Of a DNA stretch of 49,148 bases, positions 7,879 to 16,294 are shown in pieces. The translations under genes were made by a program, and so were the position numbers. The notes under the pieces were generated by a model that worked only from the letters and a program-made list of their open reading frames with translations, searched no databases and was not told where the DNA came from. Location of the stretch: assembly GCA_017517865.1 (NCBI GenBank), contig JAFWYB010000060.1, positions 1-49,148 of the forward strand. The letters are read 5' to 3'. Within the stretch, counting starts at the first letter, position 1, and every line of letters begins with the position of its first letter. The stretch is from Clostridia bacterium. Its GTDB lineage: Bacteria; Bacillota; Clostridia; Oscillospirales; Acutalibacteraceae.

Positions 7879-7907
7879 ATAATACCCGATTTTTTACAAG
7901 TTTTCAA
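7879..7907 (-). promoter_or_regulatory. gapA promoter
   Basis: TTGAAA (7902-7907), 17-base spacer, TATTAT (7879-7884) on the minus strand, about 50 bases before the gapA start. Confidence 0.75.
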
Positions 7908-8059
7908 CCTTTTTTCTCACTTTTTTAAAAGTTTTGTTATTCTTTACAAAAACACGGGATGTCAGAGCTTTTTTGCTTATAGTCTGACTAAACAATATTA
8001 TCGCTGTGATATAGTGTAATGTACCGCAGTACATAGGTAAGACTGATTTACGGCACCCG

Positions 8060-8623
8060 TCAGAGAAGTCCCAGCTCCCTTGCTTTTTCTCTGAGAGCCT
8101 GAAAATCGCTGAGCGCAAGAGGCTTATTTGCCTCATATCTCAGCAGTGCCGACGGATGAAAGGTACCCATAAAGAGCATTCCGCCCTTTTCAAAAAACTT
8201 GCCGTGCTGTGAGGTTACCCTGAAATCCGGAGAGATAAGCTTCTGTGCCGCAATTCTGCCGAGACACACTATTATTTTCGGTTTGATTTCGCGTACCTGC
8301 CAGCGCAGCCAGTCAATACATATATCCTGCTCCTCTTCCTTGGGATCACGGTTGTTTTCCGGTCTGCATTTCACAATATTTGCAATATAAATGTTTTTGT
8401 TTCGGTCAAGATCAATAAGCTCAAGGTATTTGTCAAGAAGCTGACCGCTTCTACCCACAAATGGCTCACCCTGAATATCCTCCTGCTCACCCGGGCCCTC
8501 GCCTACGAACATAATATCTGCATTTTCGTTACCCACGCCGAACACCACCTGCCTTGCACCGTCTCTGAGCGGGCATCGGCTGCATTCCAGACACTCTTTT
8601 CTGAGTTTTTCAAGATTGGACAT
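8060..8623 (-). CDS. Family 4 uracil-DNA glycosylase (4Fe-4S)
   Basis: A 187-aa type 4 UDG that excises uracil from DNA arising from cytosine deamination or dUTP incorporation. The N-terminal Cys14-x2-Cys17 pair, together with Cys in VKCRPENN and in DICIDWL, ligates the 4Fe-4S cluster of this family. GEGPGEQED (42-50) is the water-activating motif A, and FHPSALLR near residue 155 is the leucine-loop motif. The length matches the family. GAGGG precedes the start at the right distance. It is transcribed divergently from the PduL homologue. Confidence 0.93.
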   Translation of the reverse strand: MSNLEKLRKECLECSRCPLRDGARQVVFGVGNENADIMFVGEGPGEQEDIQGEPFVGRSGQLLDKYLELIDLDRNKNIYIANIVKCRPENNRDPKEEEQDICIDWLRWQVREIKPKIIVCLGRIAAQKLISPDFRVTSQHGKFFEKGGMLFMGTFHPSALLRYEANKPLALSDFQALREKARELGLL

Positions 8624-8673
8624 ATTATACCCTCGCTTTCTTTATCGGGTGCCGCTTACTGACTGATACTGAT

Positions 8674-8701
8674 ATTTTATCACATTTTCAGAATTTTTCA
8701 A
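8674..8701 (-). promoter_or_regulatory. Promoter of uracil-DNA glycosylase gene
   Basis: TTGAAA (8696-8701), 16 bases, TAAAAT (8674-8679) on the minus strand; back-to-back with the pduL promoter. Confidence 0.6.
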
Positions 8702-8709
8702 TTTCTCTG

Positions 8710-8738
8710 TTGAATTTAAGTTAAATATGTTGTAAAAT
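8710..8738 (+). promoter_or_regulatory. Promoter of pduL homologue
   Basis: TTGAAT (8710-8715), 17 bases, TAAAAT (8733-8738). Confidence 0.7.
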
Positions 8739-8773
8739 ATTCGGGTAAATTATTTCTACGGAGGTTAAATATA

Positions 8774-9346
8774 ATGAACAGACCCGTTTTAGTTGAAACT
8801 TCAGCAAGACATATCCACGTAAGCAGAAGAGTTCTCGACATCCTTTTCGGTGAAGGCTACGAGCTTACAAAAAAGAAGGACCTTTCACAGCCCGGCCAGT
8901 ACGCTTGTGAAGAAAGAGTACAGGTTATCGGCCCCAAGGGCTCATTCCCCGGTGTTTCAATTCTCGGTCCCGTACGTCCCGAAACTCAGGTTGAGCTTTC
9001 AGCAGGTGATGCACGTTCAATCGGCGTTAAGGCTCCCATCCGTGAAAGCGGCGACCTTGAAGGCAGCGGCCCCTGCAAGCTTGTAGGCCCCAAGGGTGAG
9101 GTTGAGCTCAACGACGGCGTTATCATCGCAAAAAGACACATTCATATGACACCTGCAGATGCAGAAAAGTACGGTCTTTCCGACAAGCAGATTGTAAACG
9201 TTAAGGTTGAGTCCGACGGCAGAGCTCTTATCTTCGGTGATGTTATTGTAAGAGTAAGCCCCTCTTATGCACTTGCAATGCACATCGATACCGATGAATG
9301 TAACGCAGCATCCTGCGCCCCCGGTATGGAAGGCGACATCCTTTAA
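8774..9346 (+). CDS. pduL: PduL-type phosphate acyltransferase
   Basis: A 190-aa two-beta-barrel phosphotransacylase (acyl-CoA plus phosphate to acyl phosphate plus CoA). ARHIHVS (about 11-17) and KRHIHMT (about 120-126) hold the metal-binding histidines. LSQPGQYACEE, GPKG, LGPVRPETQVE and APIRESG are family hallmarks. It has no N-terminal encapsulation peptide and no microcompartment shell genes nearby. A cytosolic role as the phosphotransacetylase feeding acetate and ATP formation is therefore more likely than propanediol use. ACGGAGG precedes the ATG. It is a single-gene unit with promoter and terminator. Confidence 0.92.
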   Translation: MNRPVLVETSARHIHVSRRVLDILFGEGYELTKKKDLSQPGQYACEERVQVIGPKGSFPGVSILGPVRPETQVELSAGDARSIGVKAPIRESGDLEGSGPCKLVGPKGEVELNDGVIIAKRHIHMTPADAEKYGLSDKQIVNVKVESDGRALIFGDVIVRVSPSYALAMHIDTDECNAASCAPGMEGDIL

Positions 9347-9359
9347 TTCAGAAACAGCG

Positions 9360-9386
9360 AAAGGGACTGTCACACAGTCCCTTTTT
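9360..9386 (+). terminator. Terminator after pduL
   Basis: An 11-bp stem (9360-9370 with 9374-9384), loop CAC, then a T run. Confidence 0.85.
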
Positions 9387-9403
9387 AAATCAGGAGAATA
9401 AAA

Positions 9404-9991
9404 ATGAGCTATAATTTCTTTGCCATGCACGGCAGAATGAAATATATCAACCGCTGGGCACTTATGAGAAACGCCCTAAGCGAAAACATAAGTCAGCACA
9501 GCAACGACGTTGCGGCTATTGCCCACGCCCTTGCCGTACTCGGCAACGTGCGTCTCGGCAAAAGCTACAATGCCGAAAGAGCCGCCTTTCTCGGCCTTTA
9601 CCACGATATGCCCGAGATTATCACAGGCGATATGCCCACCCCCGTGAAATATCACAGTGAAGAAATGAAAAAAGCCTATTTTGCCGTTGAGAATATGGCA
9701 AGCAACAAGCTTCTTTCAATGCTTCCCGAGGATATAAGAGAGCATTACGAGAGTGCTTTTTTCAAAAAGGAAGAAGACGCCGAGCTGTGGAAAATCGTAA
9801 AAGCGGCAGACAAGCTTTCAGCCCTTATTAAATGTATAGAGGAGCAGAAGGCAGGCAACACCGAATTTACCAAAGCTCTTGAAAGCACTGAGAATGCTGT
9901 CAGAAAAATGAACTGTCCCGAAGCTGATATGTTCCTTGAGGAATTTATACCCGCATTTTATCTCAGCCTTGACGAGCAGAATGCTTTGTAA
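9404..9991 (+). CDS. yfbR: YfbR-like HD-domain 5'-deoxynucleotidase
   Basis: A 195-aa HD-family phosphohydrolase similar to YfbR, which dephosphorylates deoxynucleoside 5'-monophosphates. Family features are R-W-A-LMRN near the N-terminus, the first metal His in SQHSNDVA, the HD-x2-E motif in LYHDMPEIITGDMPTPVK, and the distal Asp in AADKLSALI. AGGAG precedes the start. It lies just after the pduL terminator and has no obvious promoter of its own, so readthrough or an unseen promoter must serve it. Similarity covers the whole length. Confidence 0.88.
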   Translation: MSYNFFAMHGRMKYINRWALMRNALSENISQHSNDVAAIAHALAVLGNVRLGKSYNAERAAFLGLYHDMPEIITGDMPTPVKYHSEEMKKAYFAVENMASNKLLSMLPEDIREHYESAFFKKEEDAELWKIVKAADKLSALIKCIEEQKAGNTEFTKALESTENAVRKMNCPEADMFLEEFIPAFYLSLDEQNAL

Positions 9992-10026
9992 ATGCGCAAT
10001 TCGCAATTCGCAATGCGCAATCGCGA
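9990..10026. repeat. CGCAATTCGCAATT-type tandem microrepeat
   Basis: Four to five imperfect copies of (A)TTCGCAA / ATGCGCAA directly follow the yfbR stop codon. Similar short repeats are scattered between genes in many gut Clostridia; no function is known. Confidence 0.5.
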
Positions 10027-10094
10027 AAGACAGTTCGGTGACGGTGAGATTTTACCCGCCTAATCAGGTTGTACTGTATCCGATAAAAAAACAA

Positions 10095-10129
10095 AACGGC
10101 AGAGGAAGTGTAGTGCTTCTTCTGCCGTT
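10095..10129 (-). terminator. Terminator for secA (and possibly yfbR)
   Basis: A 14-bp stem with one G-T pair (10095-10108 with 10116-10129). Read on the minus strand it is followed by a T-rich run, so it should end the secA transcript after the hairpin array. Confidence 0.7.
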
Positions 10130-10143
10130 ATTTTACTTTTCAC

Positions 10144-10253
10144 GCTTGCTGTGCAAGCATTTCACATCCCGAAGGGATATTTCACACGCCGCAGGCGTAT
10201 TTCACATAGCCGCAAGGCTATATTTCACGTCAGTAATCCGTAAGATTACTGAC
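10144..10253. repeat. Array of five small hairpins separated by TTTCAC(A) spacers
   Basis: Five perfect inverted repeats occur in a row: 10144-10158, 10167-10177, 10187-10197, 10207-10220 and 10229-10253. Consecutive hairpins are joined by near-identical ATTTCACA or TATTTCAC spacers. The last hairpin straddles the secA stop codon (10246-10248). The arms differ in sequence but the spacer is constant, as in a modular REP-like element. It may stabilise or terminate the secA mRNA. Confidence 0.75.
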
Positions 10254-12999
10254 CGCCCGCTCCCGGTCTGCCGCAGCACTTCTTATACTTCTTGCCGCTT
10301 CCGCAGGGGCAGGGGTCGTTTACGCCGACCTTTTTCTTGTCGTTGCGCACCGTTCTGCCCTTTTCACTGCCGTCACCTGAGCCGCTTGTGCTTGTGACCT
10401 TTGCAACCTGCTCACGCTTGACCTCCTCGTCAGTCTTGAAGTGTGCCGCAAGCACAGCCTTTACTGTGTCGTCACGGATTGAGGTTGTCATTTCCTCGAA
10501 CATATCGTAGCTGAGCTCTCTGAAGGCTACAACCGGGTCCTTCTGACCGTAGGCAAGAAGACCGACACTGCGCTTGAGCTCATCCATAGCGTCGATGTAA
10601 TCCATCCACTTGAGGTCAACGTTACGAAGGAGCATTGCTCTTTCAATTTCGCGCATAGCCTCAGCGGAGTATTTCTCTTCTCTTTCCTCGTGAAGAGCAT
10701 GAGCTCTTTTAGTGAGCATTTCGTATATTTCGTCGGCACCGAGCTTTTCGTCGCCCTTGAAATCGTCCTCGTTGGTAATCCAGCCCAGATATTTTTCTCT
10801 GAGTGAGCCGAGATGCCATTCATCGTAGGGAATGTTTGAAGGGCAGAAGAATTCAACTGTGTCACCGATTGAATCGTCAATCATCTTTGTGATGATGGGC
10901 TTGATATTCTCACCCTTAAGCACCTTGTCTCGCTGACCGTAGATAATTTCTCTCTGACGGTTCATAACGTCGTCAAAGGCAAGCACGTTACGTCTTACTG
11001 CAAAGTTGTTACCCTCAATCTTTCTTTGTGCAGACTCAACCTGCTTGGTTATCATACCCACCTCGATGGGAGTATCCTTGTCAACGGGCATACTTTCCAT
11101 AATAGCGTACATTCTGTCGCCGCCGAAAAGACGGAGAAGATCATCCTGCATTGAAAGGTAGAAACGGCTTTCACCCGGGTCACCCTGACGTCCCGAACGT
11201 CCACGCAGCTGATTGTCGATACGTCTTGAATCGTGACGCTCTGTACCGATGATGAAAAGGCCGCCTGCCTTGCGTACCTGCTCGGCTTCATCGGCTATTT
11301 CAGCCTTGTATTTTGCTTCAAGCTCCTTGAATTTTGCTCTTGCTTCAAGTATGTCCTCGTTATCGGTATCACCGAAGGCGGTAGCCTCTGCAATAAGCTC
11401 CTCGGTGTATTCGAGTCTTCTCATTTCGCTCTTTGCAAGGAATTCAGCGTTACCGCCGAGCATAATGTCGGTACCTCTACCTGCCATATTAGTAGCGATT
11501 GTAACCGCACCGAGCTTACCTGCCTGAGCAACGATTTCAGCTTCCTTTTCGTGGTGCTTTGCATTGAGCACGTTGTGCTTTATGCCTCTCTTTTTAAGAG
11601 CCGCCGAAAGCTTTTCACTCTTTTCAATTGAGATAGTACCTACGAGCACAGGCTGACCCTTTTCGTGGCACTTTAAAATCTGCTCAATAATAGCGTTGAA
11701 CTTGAACTGCTCTGTCTGATAAATAACATCGTTGTTGTCAACTCTTGCAAGAGGCTTGTTGGTGGGCACCTCAACAGCGTCAAGAGAGTATATCTCTCTG
11801 AATTCGTTAACCTCTGTCATAGCGGTACCCGTCATACCCGAAAGCTTGTTGTAAAGACGGAAGTAATTCTGGAAGGTGATGGTCGCAAGAGTTTTGTTTT
11901 CTCGTGCAATCTTAACGTTTTCCTTAGCTTCAATAGCCTGATGAAGACCGTCATTATAGCGTCTGCCTATCATAATACGACCTGTGAATTCGTCAACGAT
12001 AAGCACCTCGCCGTCTTTTACAACGTAGTCAATATCTCTTGTCATAATGCCGTGAGCTCTTATGGCAATGTTGATATGATGTGAAAGAGTAAGGTTGTCG
12101 GGGTCTGAAAGGTTTTCAACGTTAAAGAACTTTTCTGCCTTTACAATGCCGCTCTTTGTCAGAGTGGCACTTCTTGCCTTTTCGTCAACGATATAGTCTG
12201 CGCCCGTTTCCTTAGCAAGCTCTTCAAGGTCTGCCTTTGAATCCGTTTCGGCAATCTTATGACATCTGAGTCCCCTTACGAAGGTGTTTGCAATTGAATA
12301 AAGCTCAGACGAGCGGCCGCCCATACCTGAAATGATAAGCGGTGTTCTCGCCTCGTCAATAAGAATTGAGTCAACCTCGTCCACGATTGCAAAGTTGTGA
12401 CCTCTCTGCACCTTCTGGTCAATATACTGCACCATATTGTCACGAAGATAGTCGAAGCCCATTTCGTTGTTTGTGCCGTAGGTAATATCAGCGGCATAAG
12501 CCTTGCGGCGTTCTTCGGTTTCAAGGCCGTTGACTATAAGGCCTACGGTAAGACCGAGAAAGCGGTAAACCTTACCCATCCATTCGCTGTCGCGTCGTGC
12601 AAGGTAATCGTTTACGGTAACGATGTGTACACCCTCACCCGTAAGTGCATTAAGATATGCGGGAAGCGTAGCAACGAGAGTTTTACCCTCACCTGTTTTC
12701 ATTTCGGCAATTCTGCCCTGGTGAAGCACGGTACCGCCCATAATCTGAACGGGGAAATGCTTCATACCGAGAACACGCCACGAAGCCTCACGGCATACGG
12801 CAAAGGCCTCGGGAAGAATATCATCAAGAGTTTCTCCCTTTGAGAGCCTTTCTCTGAATTCGGGAGTTTTTGCCTTAAGCTCATCATCCGTAAGCTTTGA
12901 AAAGGCATCGTCGTAAGAAAGAACCTTATCAACCACAGGTCTTATTCTTTTAATTTCCTTCGATGAATAATCACCGAAAAGCTTTGATAAGAAGCCCAT
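10246..12999 (-). CDS. secA: Preprotein translocase ATPase SecA
   Basis: A 917-aa motor ATPase of the general secretion pathway, driving unfolded preproteins through Sec[11 protein letters not shown] (about 100-107) is Walker A and [19 protein letters not shown] includes Walker [12 protein letters not shown] and [12 protein letters not shown] are helicase motifs of the second nucleotide-binding fold. The C-terminal zinc-binding [13 protein letters not shown], preceded by a linker, binds SecB or the ribosome. GAGGTGAT precedes the ATG. It is a single-gene unit with a consensus promoter. The final codons merge into the TTTCAC hairpin array, which supplies the stop codon context. Confidence 0.98.
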   Translation of the reverse strand: MGFLSKLFGDYSSKEIKRIRPVVDKVLSYDDAFSKLTDDELKAKTPEFRERLSKGETLDDILPEAFAVCREASWRVLGMKHFPVQIMGGTVLHQGRIAEMKTGEGKTLVATLPAYLNALTGEGVHIVTVNDYLARRDSEWMGKVYRFLGLTVGLIVNGLETEERRKAYAADITYGTNNEMGFDYLRDNMVQYIDQKVQRGHNFAIVDEVDSILIDEARTPLIISGMGGRSSELYSIANTFVRGLRCHKIAETDSKADLEELAKETGADYIVDEKARSATLTKSGIVKAEKFFNVENLSDPDNLTLSHHINIAIRAHGIMTRDIDYVVKDGEVLIVDEFTGRIMIGRRYNDGLHQAIEAKENVKIARENKTLATITFQNYFRLYNKLSGMTGTAMTEVNEFREIYSLDAVEVPTNKPLARVDNNDVIYQTEQFKFNAIIEQILKCHEKGQPVLVGTISIEKSEKLSAALKKRGIKHNVLNAKHHEKEAEIVAQAGKLGAVTIATNMAGRGTDIMLGGNAEFLAKSEMRRLEYTEELIAEATAFGDTDNEDILEARAKFKELEAKYKAEIADEAEQVRKAGGLFIIGTERHDSRRIDNQLRGRSGRQGDPGESRFYLSMQDDLLRLFGGDRMYAIMESMPVDKDTPIEVGMITKQVESAQRKIEGNNFAVRRNVLAFDDVMNRQREIIYGQRDKVLKGENIKPIITKMIDDSIGDTVEFFCPSNIPYDEWHLGSLREKYLGWITNEDDFKGDEKLGADEIYEMLTKRAHALHEEREEKYSAEAMREIERAMLLRNVDLKWMDYIDAMDELKRSVGLLAYGQKDPVVAFRELSYDMFEEMTTSIRDDTVKAVLAAHFKTDEEVKREQVAKVTSTSGSGDGSEKGRTVRNDKKKVGVNDPCPCGSGKKYKKCCGRPGAGGQ

Positions 13000-13053
13000 T
13001 TATATCACCTCATTTAAGATTTGTATATACAAGCAATAAAGTGTAATCGTCTG

Positions 13054-13082
13054 ATTATACCACAAATTAAAAGACGTTTCAA
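13054..13082 (-). promoter_or_regulatory. secA promoter
   Basis: TTGAAA (13077-13082), 17 bases, TATAAT (13054-13059) on the minus strand. Confidence 0.8.
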
Positions 13083-13121
13083 CACTTTAGGGCAATTTAA
13101 GGGTTATTTGCCATTCAGCAC

Positions 13122-13150
13122 TTGCATTTTATAGTCTGTATCTGTATAAT
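13122..13150 (+). promoter_or_regulatory. Promoter of 602-aa membrane protein gene
   Basis: TTGCAT (13122-13127), 17 bases, TATAAT (13145-13150); divergent from the secA promoter. Confidence 0.75.
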
Positions 13151-13192
13151 ATATATCAATTCCATTAAAAATAATTTAAAGGAGCTGAAATT

Positions 13193-15001
13193 ATGGAACC
13201 TATAAAAGTCGATTTTACCGGCAAGGACGGTAAAGGTAAAGGCTCGGGCAAGGACGCTTATCTCACCCCCTCAGGAGCCGTTAAAAAACTTATTTTAAGC
13301 ATCATCGGAACGGTAATAGGTGCCTTTGCCGTTTATTACTTTATGCTTCCTCCCATTAACCTCAAGAGCACGGACACCTATCTTTACTTCGGCATAGTTG
13401 CTCTTATTTTCGTGGCTCTTCTTTTCATCACCTCGGGAGCCTTCAAAAGGCCCGAATACGTTCCCTACGTTAAGAAAAGATCCGTAATTCCCTTTGCCTT
13501 CATCGTGCTTCTTGTTGCCGTTGTAGCTGTGGGCGGTATCGTTTCCTCCGTCTTCTTCAGAGCAAAGAGCTACAGCAGAATTATCACAATTGATGAAAGC
13601 AAAACCTTCGTTTCAGACATCAAGGAGGCAGATTTCAAGAGCGTTCCGGTGCTTGACACAGACGCCGCAACGGTGCTTGCTAACCGTACTCTCGGTGACC
13701 TTGCGGAAATAGGTAAGGTTTCACAGTTTGAAATATCAACGCAGTTCACACAGATAAACTACAAAAACACTCCCGTAAAGCTTACAACCCTTGCTTACGG
13801 CGACATTTTCAAGTGGTTAAAGAATACGGGCACCGGTCTTCCCGGCTACGTTGTAGTCGATATGGTAACACAGAAGGCTGAGCTTGTAACACTCGACGAG
13901 GGCGAATATATCAGATATTCAACCCACGAGCATTTCAGCAAATACCTTATGCGTCACGTACGCTTCGCATATCCGACCTACATTTTCGACCAGCCCCACT
14001 TTGAAATTGACGAAGCAGGCAGACCCTATTGGCTTTGCCCCGTGCTTGATAAGACCATCGGACTTTTCGGCGGCACTGACGTAAAGGGCGTTGTTATTGT
14101 TGACGCAATCAGCGGTGAAATGGTTGAATACAGTGTTGACGAGGTAAAAAGCAGTAAGGAGCTTCAGTGGATTGACGGAATTTACTCCGACGACCTTCTC
14201 GTTGAGCAGTTTGATTACTACGGCAAATATCAGAACGGCTTCTTCAACTCAATCATCGGTCAGAGCGGCGTTAAGCTTACAACCGAGGGCACAAACTACA
14301 TCGCCAAGGACGACGACGTTTACACCTATACAGGCGTAACCTCAGCAGGTAACGACCAAGCAATCATCGGCTTCGTGCTTATGAATATGAGAACAAAGGA
14401 AGCAAACTTCTACAGTGTATCGGGTGCCAAGGAAACATCGGCAATGTCATCTGCTCAGGGTGATGTTCAGGACTATGCCTATAGAGCAACCTTCCCCATT
14501 CTTCTCAACATCAGCGGTCAGCCCACCTACTTTATGTCACTTAAAGACAGCGACAACCTTGTAAAACGCTATGCAATGGTTAACGTTCAGAACTATCAGG
14601 TTGCCGTTACAGGCTCAACAATAGCAGAGTGCACAAAGATTTATGCCGAAAAGCTTGAGCAGAACAACATCAGCATTGATATTGACCTTGATAAGCTTGA
14701 AGACATCGCTTCTCCCGACGCCCCCTCAGACGGCACAGAGCCGCCCGAGCTTCTCACCGTAAGCGGCACAGTCACCGATATACGTACGGCAGTTATAAAC
14801 GGCAACAGCGTTTATTTCATCGAGCTTGACGAAAGCGGCGTTTATTTCTCCGTTAAGGCTTCAGACGAAGAAAGCGTCGTTATTATGAATAAGGGTGACA
14901 GCGTTACAATCACCTATAACGAGGCAGAGGGCGAAATTGTTGCAGCTGACAGCATCGCAGTCAACACAACAGAAGAGACAACAGCAACAGCAGCAGAATA
15001 A
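13193..15001 (+). CDS. Large membrane-anchored exported protein, unknown function
   Basis: A 602-aa protein with a basic, Gly/Lys-rich cytoplasmic start (1-30) and three transmembrane helices (about 31-52, 63-82, 98-120). A long extracytoplasmic region of about 480 residues follows. It contains two similar stretches, GYVVVDMVTQKAELVTL and GVVIVDAISGEMVEYSV, which look like PepSY-type or propeptide-like beta units. The extreme C-terminus has a small OB-like beta domain (LTVSGTVTDIRTAVINGNSVYFIEL). I do not recognise a characterised family. AAAGGAG precedes the ATG. It is a single-gene unit with a terminator at 15009. The divergent position next to secA may be chance. Confidence 0.75.
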   Translation: MEPIKVDFTGKDGKGKGSGKDAYLTPSGAVKKLILSIIGTVIGAFAVYYFMLPPINLKSTDTYLYFGIVALIFVALLFITSGAFKRPEYVPYVKKRSVIPFAFIVLLVAVVAVGGIVSSVFFRAKSYSRIITIDESKTFVSDIKEADFKSVPVLDTDAATVLANRTLGDLAEIGKVSQFEISTQFTQINYKNTPVKLTTLAYGDIFKWLKNTGTGLPGYVVVDMVTQKAELVTLDEGEYIRYSTHEHFSKYLMRHVRFAYPTYIFDQPHFEIDEAGRPYWLCPVLDKTIGLFGGTDVKGVVIVDAISGEMVEYSVDEVKSSKELQWIDGIYSDDLLVEQFDYYGKYQNGFFNSIIGQSGVKLTTEGTNYIAKDDDVYTYTGVTSAGNDQAIIGFVLMNMRTKEANFYSVSGAKETSAMSSAQGDVQDYAYRATFPILLNISGQPTYFMSLKDSDNLVKRYAMVNVQNYQVAVTGSTIAECTKIYAEKLEQNNISIDIDLDKLEDIASPDAPSDGTEPPELLTVSGTVTDIRTAVINGNSVYFIELDESGVYFSVKASDEESVVIMNKGDSVTITYNEAEGEIVAADSIAVNTTEETTATAAE

Positions 15002-15008
15002 GCTTTCA

Positions 15009-15038
15009 GGACCGTTCTGATGAACGGTCCGTTTTTTT
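15009..15038 (+). terminator. Terminator of 602-aa membrane protein gene
   Basis: GGACCGTTC pairs with GAACGGTCC around TGAT, followed by seven T. Confidence 0.88.
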
Positions 15039-15062
15039 AATTTTCTCATAACGAAAAGCCTC

Positions 15063-15091
15063 TTGCCAAAGCTCTGTATATATGTTATAAT
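15063..15091 (+). promoter_or_regulatory. Promoter of 291-aa exported protein gene
   Basis: TTGCCA (15063-15068), 17 bases, TATAAT (15086-15091). Confidence 0.75.
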
Positions 15092-15139
15092 TATTTTTAA
15101 CAATTATATATCCAAAAAAATCTACAGGGAGTATAAAAA

Positions 15140-16015
15140 ATGGATTTCAAAAAATTATTCAAGGATGAGGCCTACGGCTGGATGTATAAAACTCTCGCCC
15201 TCGGCCTTGCTGCTGTAATTATTTTCACAGCAGGCGTTTACAGCACTTCCCTTTTCACAGCAAGCACAAAGACCGTTGCCGTTCAGAATCAGAACGTACA
15301 AAGCAACGCTGCTCCCTCAGACTCATCCGCCGGCACGGAGCAGAAGTCTCCTCAGTCATCAACCTCATCAAAGCCTCCTGTAACAATTACAGATGAAAAC
15401 AAAACAGAAATGACGACGGCTGAAATTATCGAGCTTTTCAACACAAGTGCAAACAAAGTAAAGCAAGAGGCTGTTACCGTTACAAAAAATTACGAATACC
15501 GCAAGTATTTAGAGGAAAACTCAAAGGTTCCCGATAAGCTTAAGGGCCTGGCAAACTCACTTATGAGCACAGCCTTCAAGGATGACACCGAGCCCATCGT
15601 TTATGCAACCAAAGATGAAATCATAGCCAACTATCAGGTTCCCGGCCAGACCTGGTCAAGCACACTCACAGAGGCTGAGGTTGAAGAAGCACTCTGTGCC
15701 GACAACGGCGGCGAATATGAAATCTACCTCAAGCTCAAGAGCTCCGTAAACCCCGAAAATGCAACGGGCGTTGCAAAGGCCTTTGATACAATCACCACAT
15801 CCGAGGTCAGAGAAAATGCACCTGCAATGATCAAGGATTTCTCAACAGAATATTTCAACTGTGAAATCAGATGCAAAATCGATAAGGAATCCGGCCGTAT
15901 GACATGGTCAAATTACACCTCACCCGTTATTATGAAGGTTAACGTTGAATTTTTCGGAACCATCGCAGCCGAGGTTGCGTTAAGCTTTGAAAAGGATTAT
16001 ACCATTACATACTAA
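15140..16015 (+). CDS. Membrane-anchored extracytoplasmic protein, unknown function
   Basis: A 291-aa protein with one N-terminal transmembrane anchor (about 18-40), a Ser/Thr/Pro/Gln-rich linker (about 50-85), and an outside domain of about 200 residues with mixed alpha/beta composition. The domain contains two short segments suggesting lipid- or polymer-binding lipoprotein-like folds (TTAEIIELFNTSANKVKQEA and TVTKNYEYRKYLEENSKVPDK), but no family is recognised. One Cys pair (EALCADN and FNCEIRCK) could form a disulfide. It follows the 602-aa membrane protein but has its own promoter (15063-15091) and terminator, so it is a separate unit. AGGGAG precedes the ATG. Confidence 0.7.
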   Translation: MDFKKLFKDEAYGWMYKTLALGLAAVIIFTAGVYSTSLFTASTKTVAVQNQNVQSNAAPSDSSAGTEQKSPQSSTSSKPPVTITDENKTEMTTAEIIELFNTSANKVKQEAVTVTKNYEYRKYLEENSKVPDKLKGLANSLMSTAFKDDTEPIVYATKDEIIANYQVPGQTWSSTLTEAEVEEALCADNGGEYEIYLKLKSSVNPENATGVAKAFDTITTSEVRENAPAMIKDFSTEYFNCEIRCKIDKESGRMTWSNYTSPVIMKVNVEFFGTIAAEVALSFEKDYTITY

Positions 16016-16022
16016 AGCAGAA

Positions 16023-16058
16023 AAAAGGGGGCTGTAAAAAGATACAGCCCCCTTTTGA
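16023..16058 (+). terminator. Terminator after 291-aa protein gene
   Basis: A perfect 14-bp stem (16023-16036 with 16043-16056) with an A/T-flanked GGGGGCTGTA core. Confidence 0.88.
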
Positions 16059-16074
16059 GTAGTCAGCAGTCAGG
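16058..16074 (-). repeat. Copy of dispersed CTGACTACTGAC-type repeat
   Basis: On the minus strand this reads CCTGACTGCTGACTACT, nearly the same as the copy at 27504-27529. Confidence 0.45.
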
Positions 16075-16169
16075 ATTTACCTGTAAAATCTGATGATTTG
16101 ACAGCTCTGTTTTTTCAGTCAGACAGATGAAACAGTGGAATTAAGTCTGTAGTAAAAAACGTAACAGTA

Positions 16170-16213
16170 AAAACCGTTGTAAAGCTTTGCTTTTATGCTT
16201 TTACAACTGTTTT
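16170..16213 (-). terminator. Probable terminator of TSCPD/DUF554/EamA operon
   Basis: On the minus strand GTTGTAAAAGC pairs with GCTTTACAAC around a short A-rich loop, then GGTTTTTA follows. It lies about 80 bases after the EamA stop. The rest of 16075-16294 shows nothing recognisable. Confidence 0.45.
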
Positions 16214-16294
16214 GTTATTTGCTTTTCTTTTGTTTATAAGGTTTTTCCGGCGCTTAGTTTTTTTATAGCCTCTTAATTTTTTCGGCTGAAACGG

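Noticed and set aside
7981-8045. Small palindrome ATGTAC-CGCA-GTACAT (8019-8034) flanked by AGTCT/AGACT, possible structured RNA
   Set aside because: Too little paired sequence and no T run or known RNA motif.
7894-8136. 80-aa minus-strand ORF between gapA and the uracil-DNA glycosylase gene
   Set aside because: It overlaps the end of the glycosylase gene and runs through the gapA promoter; no ribosome binding site.
9936-10397. 153-aa plus-strand ORF across the repeat region and secA end
   Set aside because: It crosses yfbR, the hairpin array and antisense secA; low-complexity translation, a shadow frame.
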